64,000 nt of DNA from an uncultured Clostridia bacterium (GTDB lineage Bacteria > Bacillota > Clostridia > UBA1381). The stretch lies in contig CAKSNH010000010.1 of assembly GCA_934476075.1 (NCBI GenBank), positions 35,437-99,436 on the forward strand. The letters are read 5' to 3'. Under the pieces are notes generated by a model, which saw only the letters and a program-made list of their open reading frames with translations, was not told the origin of the DNA and searched no databases. Numbering within the stretch: position 1 is the stretch's first letter; the number at the start of each line of letters is the position of its first letter. Positions 8,401 to 16,402 of this stretch are shown piece after piece. Position numbers and translations under genes: made by a program.

Positions 8401-11400
8401 AGTGCAAAATCATGCTGATACACTTTATCTATCAAAGGCAGATGGTCTACATTCTTCATGAAATTATTTACATTATGTCTTAACCCCGCAATATTAAATA
8501 TCATCTCGTCGGTATCAATATTGTACTCCATGTAAATAATATCTGTATTTTTAAGCACAAGCTTATTAATATTTTCCGACTGCTTTGCATATTTCAAAAC
8601 ATTCCTTGTTTTTTCCACGGAAATATAAGCGAATTTGTGTCCTTCCTTGTCATTTGCCACCGTTATTGCAAATCTGACATTTATTCTTGTGTTGTCGGGA
8701 CGCAAAAAATCAGTAATCAATTCCAGCGGTTCTGAGCCTTCATCGTTTTTCTTTAAGAACCATTTTACATACTGCATATCTTTTGTATGAATAAATGTCA
8801 ATATGCTGAATTCCTTATTTTTATCGTATTCTTCTCGTGAAATGCCCATAAATTCAAGAACCTTATCCGAGATAAATTCCGTGCGAAGTTTGTCATGGTC
8901 AAGCACTTCATATATAGCAACTCCGTTTTGGATATTGTCCAAACTTCGGCACAAAAGCTCCGTTTTCTTTATCGCACCAAGTTCCTCATTCTTGCGTTTT
9001 GTTATATCAAACAATGACGCATATATAACGTCCCTGTCCTCATAACCCGTGCTGACTTTGCTCATGTTAAATCTAATCCACATAAGTTTGCCGCCCGCAC
9101 TGTATCTGCGAAGTTCTATCGTTTTCAATCTGCCGTTTTCCATATTTTCGACTGCATCAAATATTTTAATGCGGTCAGGCTCATATATACGCTGTGCAAG
9201 ATTTTTGCCGTAAAACTCGTCACTCCCGTCAGCCTCAAACATATCAAAGTATTTTTCGTTTGCACGCACCAATTCTATTGATTTGCTGCTGCTGTTTATC
9301 TCATACACAGCCACTGCGTCAAACAGATTATCGAATATGATATTGCTTGTCGAGTTCGGGTCCCAAAGTTCAACAACATCCTTATCAACTTTCGTATCCT
9401 TTATATCGGAAGCCGAATATGATGATTTTTTCACCAGCATTTCAAACTCCAAAACAGGAACGGGACGTGAATAATAAAATCCCTGTGCGTCATTACAGCC
9501 GATACTGCGTAGGAAATTAACCTGCGTATTGGTTTCAACACCCTCGGCAATAACCGGCAGCGACAGCCATTTCGCCATACGCACTACCGAATTCAGAATA
9601 ATTCCGCCTCTGCCCTGCTCGGCATCGCCTCTTAAAAAGTTCATGTCGATTTTCAAAACGTCAACCGGAACGTCTTTAAGCATATTAAGTGACGAATACC
9701 CCGCTCCGAAATCGTCCATCAGGATTATAAATCCGTAATCCTGCAATCGTTTCATAATAGGCATAAGCTGGTTTAAATTTTCTGTATATGCACTTTCTGT
9801 AATTTCAAGCTCCAAATATCTCGGCGGAATATCGTATTTGTTCACCAAGCCGATAATTATGTCGCACAAATGCGGATTGTATAAATCTATTCTGGAAATA
9901 TTTATCGAAACAGGCAATACCGGCTTGCCCTCGTCCTTCCATCTTTTGAGTATCATACAGGTATGTTCCCATATGTATTCATCAAGTTTCATAATGAAAC
10001 CGTTGCGTTCAAATATAGGAATAAACACTCCCGGAGAAATCATACCCTTTGTCGGGTGCTGCCAGCGTACCAATGCTTCCGCACCCACTACCGTTTCATT
10101 GGTAAGATTGTATTTCGGCTGTAAATAAACCTCAAACTGTTCTTCTTCCAAAGCGGTATTCATTTCAGCGGTAACTTCATGCTCCTTAACCAAATCGGTA
10201 CGAAGTTTATCGTTGTATACCGCATATCTGTTCATATAGTTGCCCTTAACGGTGCGGTGTGCCAAATTTGCTCTGTCACACATGGCACTTACTGTCATTC
10301 CGCTTTCACGGTCAACCTTGTAAATACCAAAACACGGCACTATTTCAAAATCAATAGGATAATCCTTTAATTTTTCGTTTATAGCGTTCATTATATCCTC
10401 AACCGAATTATCCTTGTCCTCAATACACATTGCAAAAATATCGGCGTCAAATCTGCCGAATGTGCCGTCGGTATCAATCAATGTGTACAGCATATGACTG
10501 ATGTATCTAAGCAGTTTATCGCCCTCAGCCGTACCGAATAGGTCGTTGATGATTTTAAATCGTGCGATGTCCCAGTGTATAATAACATAGTTTTTGTCGG
10601 GGTTTTCATGAATTAGATTTGCTGTTTCAGTATAGAAGGTGTGTCGGTTGTAGATGCCTGTAAGCTCGTCATATCTGGCTTGGTATCTAAGTTCGTCCAT
10701 CGTATTTTTAATAGCGGTAATATCATTTAGCACACTGCTGATACGTCTTATTCCGTCCTTGTATATCAAGCGTCTGCCCGAATCCAATATCCACATCAAT
10801 TCGCCGTTTTTCGCTCTTATACGGTATTCACAGCTGTACTCGTTGGACTCGTCAAGCCCACGGTTGTATTGTTCCAGCGCCTGTTCAACATCGGGAGGAT
10901 ATACCGCCCCGACCATATTGCCGCCCGAAAGTTCCAAAAATTCCGCACGGGTATATCCAAGCATACTAAGCAGATTTTTACCGATATAATAGAAAGTTCC
11001 CCTTTCATCTTCCTCGGTAATTTTTATTCCCGCATTAAGATTGCTTGTCATCAAGTCCATCATTGCGTTGCTTTGGTCAACCTCGTCCTGCAAGTCACGC
11101 TTATCGTTTCTCGGCTCTAACGTAACCACATATGCTTCCTCGCCGTCCCAAAGTCCCTTTTTAATATTGGACTTATAATTCCTGAGCATATTGCAGTTTA
11201 GGTTGTATTCATCGCCTTTATTCACTTTGCAGTCTGTGCATTGATTTACGTTTCCCACCGACTGATAGCAGCTGCAATCGGTATCATATGACGGAAAAAA
11301 GCGTTCAAACGCTCTGTTTGCATACAAAATATGATGTGTCTTTCTCGATATTACATACACACCCAAATTATCCGCATTTTCTATTAATTCTACAATATCC

Positions 11401-11414
11401 TTTAATTCCTTCAC
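5436..11414 (-). CDS. Giant PAS / degenerate GGDEF / EAL / multi-PAS / histidine kinase / receiver hybrid
   Basis: A 1992-residue cytoplasmic protein with no membrane segment. Approximate order: PAS 15-110, PAS 125-240, GGDEF 250-400, EAL 410-660, a long series of PAS-like units 680-1560, a coiled coil, HisKA with LAHDIRSS, HATPase about 1720-1840, and a receiver about 1865-1985. The GGDEF signature is replaced by RFDADIF, so cyclase activity is unlikely. The EAL domain keeps EALVRW, EITES, DDFGAGYSS, LKID, AEGVET and the AQGFYYSRP end, so it should hydrolyse c-di-GMP. The kinase has its phospho-accepting His and N-box Asn, but the DxGxG G1 box is lost (VINKDK) and the G2 box is weak, so autokinase activity is uncertain. 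The receiver keeps Asp (MDIRMPVMDG), Ser and Lys. The start is GTG with SD AGAGG. Confidence 0.85.
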   Translation of the reverse strand: MKELKDIVELIENADNLGVYVISRKTHHILYANRAFERFFPSYDTDCSCYQSVGNVNQCTDCKVNKGDEYNLNCNMLRNYKSNIKKGLWDGEEAYVVTLEPRNDKRDLQDEVDQSNAMMDLMTSNLNAGIKITEEDERGTFYYIGKNLLSMLGYTRAEFLELSGGNMVGAVYPPDVEQALEQYNRGLDESNEYSCEYRIRAKNGELMWILDSGRRLIYKDGIRRISSVLNDITAIKNTMDELRYQARYDELTGIYNRHTFYTETANLIHENPDKNYVIIHWDIARFKIINDLFGTAEGDKLLRYISHMLYTLIDTDGTFGRFDADIFAMCIEDKDNSVEDIMNAINEKLKDYPIDFEIVPCFGIYKVDRESGMTVSAMCDRANLAHRTVKGNYMNRYAVYNDKLRTDLVKEHEVTAEMNTALEEEQFEVYLQPKYNLTNETVVGAEALVRWQHPTKGMISPGVFIPIFERNGFIMKLDEYIWEHTCMILKRWKDEGKPVLPVSINISRIDLYNPHLCDIIIGLVNKYDIPPRYLELEITESAYTENLNQLMPIMKRLQDYGFIILMDDFGAGYSSLNMLKDVPVDVLKIDMNFLRGDAEQGRGGIILNSVVRMAKWLSLPVIAEGVETNTQVNFLRSIGCNDAQGFYYSRPVPVLEFEMLVKKSSYSASDIKDTKVDKDVVELWDPNSTSNIIFDNLFDAVAVYEINSSSKSIELVRANEKYFDMFEADGSDEFYGKNLAQRIYEPDRIKIFDAVENMENGRLKTIELRRYSAGGKLMWIRFNMSKVSTGYEDRDVIYASLFDITKRKNEELGAIKKTELLCRSLDNIQNGVAIYEVLDHDKLRTEFISDKVLEFMGISREEYDKNKEFSILTFIHTKDMQYVKWFLKKNDEGSEPLELITDFLRPDNTRINVRFAITVANDKEGHKFAYISVEKTRNVLKYAKQSENINKLVLKNTDIIYMEYNIDTDEMIFNIAGLRHNVNNFMKNVDHLPLIDKVYQHDFALWIKKLISKKEPDSIEIIANLDGTEKMWYRAYGEFMPDGGNDNIVVYFKNIHMEKVMSDEYRRENKLLSAIMDIAPNGVFIAHRDNGFNIHYADKNFYEIYGYEKQEFKTVLNNDFLQLIHKDDIDGFLDVVDKAVQNRSDLFETEVRIKTKSGNSVYQKILIKSFNTDLFEDNAAAICGICLDRTEIKESELQYDVQKKCISLLQDECKFIFNIDLTDNKVLDKTVVCDSILNDKDCPNEYGLLMNFIKQFLHPESKEQFAQLSRRRYLLNEFGKGNTVLSYKSVGKNIQNHYINTQFDVEMYENPFSGHICCIFSGRPVFDPSDEIIYDMSYHNIINSDLIVAYKINYDDYTVERYKGVDSITDRLIDYDTFVNRIVARAEEEAHKAKLREMLSKDNVERLFAADVQNDSLEYRRKNVDDKTIWVRLGLKLFVNEKDGTKTGYVSIVDIDTYMREREENANLLKRYGVDFGNMCLDIWEIDCIKNNIYSVDMSDGGLNKTLLYNDSSFEEMQNRLLSRMANENDIKKCRNIASYDTINKLFSGDTDEIGDVFRLKDENGASRWTALFLKKIEWNDERKYATLFEKSVEEVYQEVETKIEEKEKEIDTLKQNNNMKNEFLLKLAHDIRSSMSIVKGACVLAEEKGSENKEALKYLSRMDNVVEYMLMATDNIIDIVDCYNNRISVKKTHFDVQRVFNDLKGMISTYLRRQNIELEICEYADVPNDIYGDEGHVKQILVNMIVNLAKYMGANGEIVLSIDNVEESYAKKTLEFTVINKDKIDNEKNLLNVFRLTKESDTNVIIECGGIELITVNNLVHLLDGSMDIQQVNGENIRISVQIPFDVVHKKIETEQTAAKQYSNFNGEKVLLVDDNALSREFAKIILEGLNLYVDTASTGREALEKVIESKIDSYKLILMDIRMPVMDGTEATKAIRQLPRNDVKALPIIAMSADALPENIKYSQEVGMDDYILKPVDDDTLYNILHKYLG

Positions 11415-11570
11415 TTCATAACACCTCTCTAAATAATCTTCAAACGAAACTCTCCCCGACTGTTTCGCCCGGTTGCCTTTCCTATGATGCCTTTTAATAT
11501 AATTATTTTTATTGTGTCATAATACTCGGTCAGAAATATTATTATTCAAATTATATAAATATATATTTTT

Positions 11571-11599
11571 ATTTTACTACAATTTGCAACACATTGCAA
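11571..11599 (-). promoter_or_regulatory. Candidate promoter and leader of the giant hybrid gene
   Basis: Minus-strand TTGCAA (11599-11594), 17 bp, TAAAAT (11576-11571). The leader of about 150 nt contains a CGAAAC/GTTTCG stem near 11444-11467 next to a GGCAACC...GAAA element. The rest of the 11415-11684 gap is AT-rich with nothing else recognisable. Confidence 0.55.
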
Positions 11600-11684
11600 C
11601 AATTTATTCCAAGGTATGTGTTAAATACGCTGATAATTTATTAAATAATTAAATATATACAGAAAATTTAACATTAAAATTCCA

Positions 11685-11719
11685 AAAAACCGTATTGCAC
11701 TTTCTGCAATACGGTTTTT
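11685..11719 (-). terminator. Intrinsic terminator after carB
   Basis: AAAACCGTATTGCA/TGCAATACGGTTTT stem with a 4-nt loop, followed on the minus strand by a short T tract; it begins 11 nt past the carB stop codon. Confidence 0.85.
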
Positions 11720-11729
11720 AATCTGCATA

Positions 11730-14700
11730 TTAAACTACATCATTAACGGCTATAACGTCAACCTTGTCCGGAGTATATCCGGCTTCCATAACTTCAACCA
11801 TCGCACGGACAGTATCAAGAGATGTCATAAGCGATACGGTACATTCAGCCGCAGTACGTCTGATTTTGAAACCGTCGCTGTGCACATCATTACCCTTTTT
11901 CGGAATATCGACAATCAAGTCAACAATACCGCTTCTGATAATGTCAAGCACATTCGGCACACCGTCGGAAATCTTCTTTGCAACCTGTACTTCAATACCG
12001 TTTTCTTTAAGCATCTTTGCCGTACCCGCTGTCGATATAAACTTACAGCCGATAGCAGCCATACGTTTAGCAAGAGGAAGGAAGTTTTCCTTATCCCTGT
12101 CACGGATTGTCGCAAGCACCGTACTTCCGCTCTTAGGAATAGTAGTACCCGCACCGACAAAACCTTTGTACATAGCCTCTGTAAAGTTCCTGCCTACACC
12201 CAAAACTTCACCTGTCGAACGCATTTCAGGGCCAAGGCTTACTTCAACCTGAGGCAATTTCTCCGTCGAGAATACCGGCACTTTGATAGCAACCGAGTTT
12301 GTAGCCTTTGCAATACCTGTTTCATAACCCATGTCTTTCAGCGTTTCGCCAAGCATAATTCTTGTCGCAATATCAATAACCGGCACATTTGTAACCTTTG
12401 TGATATACGGCACTGTACGGCTTGAACGTGGGTTTACTTCGATGATATACAATTCATCTTTATATTCGATAAACTGAATGTTAATCATACCTATAACTTT
12501 AAGTGCGATTGCCATTCTGTAAGTTACGTCTTTAATCTTTTCCACAATGTGGTCAGGGATATTCTGCGGAGGATAGATAGATACACTGTCACCCGAGTGA
12601 ATACCGGCTCTCTCCAAATGCTCCATGATACCCGGAATTAATACGTCCGTACCGTCACATATAGCGTCAACCTCAATTTCACGTCCGCCCAAATATCTGT
12701 CGATAAGAACAGGGTTCTTGTGGTCTTTCTTAAATGCGTTGATAAGGTAATCCGACAATTCCTCCTCATTGTGAGTAATTTCCATACCCTGTCCGCCAAG
12801 AACGTATGAAGGTCTTACCAACAGAGGATATTCAAGCTTGTTCGCCTCTGCGATACCTTCTTCCAAATTCCAAACCGCTTTACCCTTAGGACGCTTGATG
12901 TTAAGCTGTTCCAAAAGCTCATCGAATTTTTCTCTGTCCTCAGCCTCGTCAATTTGTTTCGGCTTTGTACCGTAGATAGGCACATTCATTTCGTCAAGGA
13001 AGTTGGCAAGCTTGATAGCTGTCTGACCGCCGAACTGCAATATAACGCCGTCCGGATTTTCCTTTTCGATAATATTGTAAACATCTTCTTCGGTAAGCGG
13101 TTCAAAGTACAGTTTATCCGATGTATCAAAGTCTGTACTTACAGTTTCGGGGTTGTTGTTTACGATAATTGTTTCGATACCGGCTTTTTTAAGCGACAAT
13201 ACACTCTGCACACTGCAATAGTCAAATTCGATACCCTGACCGATTCTGATAGGGCCCGAACCGATAACCAATACTTTCTTGTTGTTTGTTACCTTAACTT
13301 CATCGTCCTCGTCGTATGTCGAGTAGTAGTAAGGAGATACCGCCTCAAATTCGCCCGCACAAGTATCAACCATCTTATATACAGGCAAGATGCCCAATTT
13401 CTTTCTCAAATTCAAAATCTCAGGTGCTTCACAGCCAAGAATATCAGCCATACCCTTGTCGCTGAATCCCATAACCTTGTATTTTTTCATTGTTGCATAG
13501 TCCATATCGGCAAGAGTCAGCTTTTTAAGAGCCTCCTCCGCATCTACGATATTCTTAATCTTCTTAACGAAGAACGGGTCCATACCTGTAATTTCGCAGA
13601 TTTTCTCCATACGGTAGTTGCGGCGGATAAGTTCTGCAAGGTCGAACAATCTTTCATCATCAGGCACTTGCACTCTGCTCTTTAACTCTTTCATTGTACG
13701 TTTCTTTGACGATTCACGTTCCAATGTGTACTGCTTGATTTCAAGCGAACGGATACCTTTTAGCAGTGACGATTCAAACGTACTGCCGATAGCCATTATT
13801 TCACCCGTTGCCATCATTTTTGTACCAAGATTACGCTTAGCACCGAAGAATTTATCGAACGGCCATTTCGGTATCTTTGTTACAACATAGTCGATTGCCG
13901 GTTCAAAGCAAGCGTATGTCTGACCTGTAACGGCGTTCTTGATTTCGTCAAGATTGTAACCAAGGGCAATCTTTGCGGCAATCTTTGCGATAGGATAGCC
14001 TGTTGCCTTTGACGCAAGAGCAGATGAACGGCTCACACGAGGGTTAATCTCGATAACCGCATAGTTAAAGCTTTCAGGGTCAAGTGCAAACTGTACGTTA
14101 CAGCCGCCCTTGATTTCGATAGAATTGATAATGTCGATAGCTGCTTTTCTAAGCATCTGATATTCCTTATCGGCAAGAGTCAATGCCGGAGCGACAACGA
14201 TACTGTCACCTGTGTGTACGCCGACAGGGTCAACGTTTTCCATGCTACATACCGTGATACAGTTGCCCGCACCGTCACGGATAACCTCGAACTCGATTTC
14301 TTTCCAGCCCTTGATACTCTTTTCAAGAAGTACCTGACCTACACGGCTCAGATGCAGACCCTGTGCCAAGATTTCGGAAAGCTGTTCCTCGTCCTCTGCG
14401 ATACCGCCGCCCGTTCCGCCAAGCGTATAAGCCGGACGAACGATAACAGGGTAGCCGATTTTCTTTGCGAATGCAAGACCCGATTCCAAATCGGTTACGA
14501 TTTCACTCGGTGCGATAGGCTGATTTGTTCTTTCCATAAGCTGTTTAAAGCTATCTCTGTCCTCGCCCTCTTTGATAGACTCAATGCTTGTGCCGATAAC
14601 ACGCATATCATACTTTTCCAATATACCCGAATCGTAAAGTTCGCAGGCAAGGTTAAGACCTGTCTGACCGCCCATACCGGCGATAACGCTGTCCGGACGT

Positions 14701-14942
14701 TCCTTTGCGATGATTTTTTCCAAAGTTTCAATGGTAAGCGGTTCGATGTACGTTCTTGTCGCCATACCTCTGTCGGTCATAATTGTAGCGGGGTTTGAAT
14801 TTACCAAAATAACTTCGATACCCTCTTCTTTGATTGCCTGACAAGCCTGTGAACCCGAATAGTCAAATTCGGCAGCCTGTCCGATTACGATAGGGCCTGA
14901 ACCGATTACAAGCACTTTTTTAATTGATTTATCTAATGGCAT
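11730..14942 (-). CDS. carB: Carbamoyl-phosphate synthase large subunit
   Basis: The 1070-residue length is normal for CarB. Two homologous ATP-grasp halves are evident: each opens with KVLVIGSGP(I/V)xIGQ, the glycine-rich ATP loops read YTLGGTGGG and YVLGGQGME, and the metal-binding INPRxSRSSA/VNPRSSRT motifs are present. The C-terminal MGS-like domain (about residue 935 onward, FISTAGTAKML) is the usual allosteric region for UMP/ornithine. With CarA it makes carbamoyl phosphate from bicarbonate, glutamine nitrogen and 2 ATP for pyrimidine and arginine synthesis. The start lies 1 nt after the carA stop (translational coupling). No pyr or arg genes flank it. Confidence 0.97.
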   Translation of the reverse strand: MPLDKSIKKVLVIGSGPIVIGQAAEFDYSGSQACQAIKEEGIEVILVNSNPATIMTDRGMATRTYIEPLTIETLEKIIAKERPDSVIAGMGGQTGLNLACELYDSGILEKYDMRVIGTSIESIKEGEDRDSFKQLMERTNQPIAPSEIVTDLESGLAFAKKIGYPVIVRPAYTLGGTGGGIAEDEEQLSEILAQGLHLSRVGQVLLEKSIKGWKEIEFEVIRDGAGNCITVCSMENVDPVGVHTGDSIVVAPALTLADKEYQMLRKAAIDIINSIEIKGGCNVQFALDPESFNYAVIEINPRVSRSSALASKATGYPIAKIAAKIALGYNLDEIKNAVTGQTYACFEPAIDYVVTKIPKWPFDKFFGAKRNLGTKMMATGEIMAIGSTFESSLLKGIRSLEIKQYTLERESSKKRTMKELKSRVQVPDDERLFDLAELIRRNYRMEKICEITGMDPFFVKKIKNIVDAEEALKKLTLADMDYATMKKYKVMGFSDKGMADILGCEAPEILNLRKKLGILPVYKMVDTCAGEFEAVSPYYYSTYDEDDEVKVTNNKKVLVIGSGPIRIGQGIEFDYCSVQSVLSLKKAGIETIIVNNNPETVSTDFDTSDKLYFEPLTEEDVYNIIEKENPDGVILQFGGQTAIKLANFLDEMNVPIYGTKPKQIDEAEDREKFDELLEQLNIKRPKGKAVWNLEEGIAEANKLEYPLLVRPSYVLGGQGMEITHNEEELSDYLINAFKKDHKNPVLIDRYLGGREIEVDAICDGTDVLIPGIMEHLERAGIHSGDSVSIYPPQNIPDHIVEKIKDVTYRMAIALKVIGMINIQFIEYKDELYIIEVNPRSSRTVPYITKVTNVPVIDIATRIMLGETLKDMGYETGIAKATNSVAIKVPVFSTEKLPQVEVSLGPEMRSTGEVLGVGRNFTEAMYKGFVGAGTTIPKSGSTVLATIRDRDKENFLPLAKRMAAIGCKFISTAGTAKMLKENGIEVQVAKKISDGVPNVLDIIRSGIVDLIVDIPKKGNDVHSDGFKIRRTAAECTVSLMTSLDTVRAMVEVMEAGYTPDKVDVIAVNDVV

Positions 14943-14943
14943 A

Positions 14944-15996
14944 TTATTTAACCCCCTTCAAAAATCTGTCGAACAAAAATCCCGAATCCAACGGTCCCGG
15001 ACAAGCCTCAGGGTGGAACTGTACACTCTGAATAGGCAGTGTCTTGTGTTTCAAGCCTTCCATAGTCTTGTCGTTTACGTTTATAAAGTTCATTTCAACA
15101 TCATCGGGTAAATCCGAAACAATGTAGTTGTGGTTTTGCGATGTGATGTATACTCTGCCTGTTTCCAAATCCTTAACAGGGTGGTTTCCGCCGTGGTGAC
15201 CGAATTTCAATTTTGATGTCTTTCCGCCCAATGCAAGACCGATTACCTGATGTCCCATACAGATACCGCAGATTGGGAATTTGCCTACCAACGCTTTGAT
15301 TGTGTCGATTGTCCCCGGAGTGTCAAGCGGGTCGCCCGGACCGTTTGATACGAACACCAAATCAGGGTTAAGCTTTATAATCTCGTCTGCCGATACATTT
15401 GCCGGAAGAACGGTTATTTTGCAGTCCCTCGCTTTCAGGTCACGAAGTATACCGCCCTTAGCACCCATGTCGATAAATGCAACATGGCACTTTCCGCCGC
15501 CGTTTATTACATATTTCTTCTTTGTTGTAACTCTCATGATAACGTCGCTGTTGTCAAGGCTTGCGAACATTTCCTCGATTTCCTTGTCCGACATATCCTT
15601 TGTTGTGATAATACCTTTCATAACACCGTGGTTGCGGATAACTCTTGTCAATGCTCTTGTGTCAATTCCTTCAAGACCTACTACGCCTTGCTGTTTCAAA
15701 AAGTCGTCCAAAGTCATTTCGTTTCTGAAATTTGACGGATATTCACATTTTTCTCTTACAATAAAAGCGGTAAGATTAGCCTTGTCCGCCTCCATATCCT
15801 CCAAGTTAATGCCGTAGTTACCTATCAGCGGAAAAGTCATTGTAACAATCTGACCTGCGTAAGACGGGTCTGTCAAAGTTTCCTGATAACCTGTCATATT
15901 GGTTGTGAACACAACCTCGCCCACAACGTCCTTGCACGCACCGAACATCTTGCCTTTAAACTGCGTACCGTTTTCCAATATCAAACGAGCGTCCAT
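14944..15996 (-). CDS. carA: Carbamoyl-phosphate synthase small (glutaminase) subunit
   Basis: Starting at the ATG at 15996 (MDARLILENGTQF), which has AGAGAGGAG 7 nt upstream, the protein is 350 residues, the family norm. The longer open frame to 16092 lacks a ribosome site. The C-terminal class I amidotransferase shows the nucleophile cysteine in GICMGHQ and the His/Glu pair in QFHPEACPGP. It supplies ammonia to CarB through the heterodimer tunnel. The gene is first in the carAB operon and follows the leader ORF/terminator at 16130-16256. Confidence 0.97.
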   Translation of the reverse strand: MDARLILENGTQFKGKMFGACKDVVGEVVFTTNMTGYQETLTDPSYAGQIVTMTFPLIGNYGINLEDMEADKANLTAFIVREKCEYPSNFRNEMTLDDFLKQQGVVGLEGIDTRALTRVIRNHGVMKGIITTKDMSDKEIEEMFASLDNSDVIMRVTTKKKYVINGGGKCHVAFIDMGAKGGILRDLKARDCKITVLPANVSADEIIKLNPDLVFVSNGPGDPLDTPGTIDTIKALVGKFPICGICMGHQVIGLALGGKTSKLKFGHHGGNHPVKDLETGRVYITSQNHNYIVSDLPDDVEMNFINVNDKTMEGLKHKTLPIQSVQFHPEACPGPLDSGFLFDRFLKGVK

Positions 15997-16129
15997 AAAT
16001 CTATCTCCTCTCTTGCAATGTATATATTTTTTCACACGGATAATCTGTCTATTCCCTTTGTTAGCATTGTAAAACATTTTAATTTTGGGCAAAAAAAATT
16101 TATAAAGATAATATTAACTTTGTCAGCCT

Positions 16130-16175
16130 AAAAAAAAGACAATGTAAAGTGAAAATAACAACACTCTCATTGTCT
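16130..16175 (-). terminator. Leader terminator (putative attenuator) upstream of carA
   Basis: On the minus strand AGACAATG pairs with CATTGTCT, extended inward by GTG/CAC and A-T pairs, and is directly followed by eight Ts. The 5' arm contains the last codons and stop of the 29-codon leader ORF, so a ribosome at that stop would prevent hairpin formation. It lies about 135 nt before the carA start. Confidence 0.8.
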
Positions 16176-16256
16176 GTCAATTTTAAAAAAGGAAATATTA
16201 AATAAAGGGGCTATATCTATTGACTTGTAAACCATGCTTTGTTTTAGCTTGTTCAT
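16167..16256 (-). CDS. Leader peptide ORF of carAB (29 codons)
   Basis: The ORF begins MNKLKQSMVYK and ends KIDRQ. It has a clear SD (AAAGGGGAA) 5-6 nt from its ATG and follows a near-consensus promoter. The second half of its coding RNA is U-rich (codons for Leu-Phe-Asn-Ile-Ser-Phe-Phe-Lys-Ile), and the stop codon lies within the terminator stem. This is the architecture of a translation-coupled attenuator such as enterobacterial pyrBI, where U-tract pausing at low UTP keeps the ribosome close to the polymerase. I see no PyrR-type anti-antiterminator stem. It could instead be an independent small protein or sRNA gene. Confidence 0.6.
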   Translation of the reverse strand: MNKLKQSMVYKSIDIAPLFNISFFKIDRQ

Positions 16257-16285
16257 TACTGTTCCCCTTTCTTTTTATCTAAATT

Positions 16286-16314
16286 AGTATAGCATTTTAA
16301 CGGTATTTTGTCAA
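16286..16314 (-). promoter_or_regulatory. Near-consensus promoter of the carAB leader
   Basis: Minus-strand TTGACA (16314-16309), 17-bp spacer, TATACT (16291-16286). Confidence 0.88.
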
Positions 16315-16363
16315 TACATTTTTCTCTTTTTTTTCGCATAAAAACTCACACTTATTTATAATA

Positions 16364-16396
16364 TTACAGCCGTATACATTTTGCATACGGCTGTAA
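16364..16396 (-). terminator. Hairpin after the 1005-residue BspA-like gene
   Basis: TTACAGCCGTATAC/GCATACGGCTGTAA stem just past the stop codon. It is followed on the minus strand by TATTATAAAT rather than a clean T run, so it is a weak terminator or a 3' stabilising stem. Confidence 0.6.
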
Positions 16397-16402
16397 CAAT
16401 TA

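Noticed and set aside
3748..11414. Artificial fusion or sequencing error in the giant hybrid
   Set aside because: The frame is open through 5979 bp with consistent codon use and domain boundaries; no frameshift is needed.
14495..14731. Other-frame ORFs within carB, rplE, rplB, pheT and the TCS genes
   Set aside because: They lack ribosome sites and coincide with strongly conserved proteins in the true frame.
16130..16256. PyrR-binding attenuator upstream of carA
   Set aside because: I could not find the PyrR anti-antiterminator consensus loop; the leader ORF/terminator model fits better.
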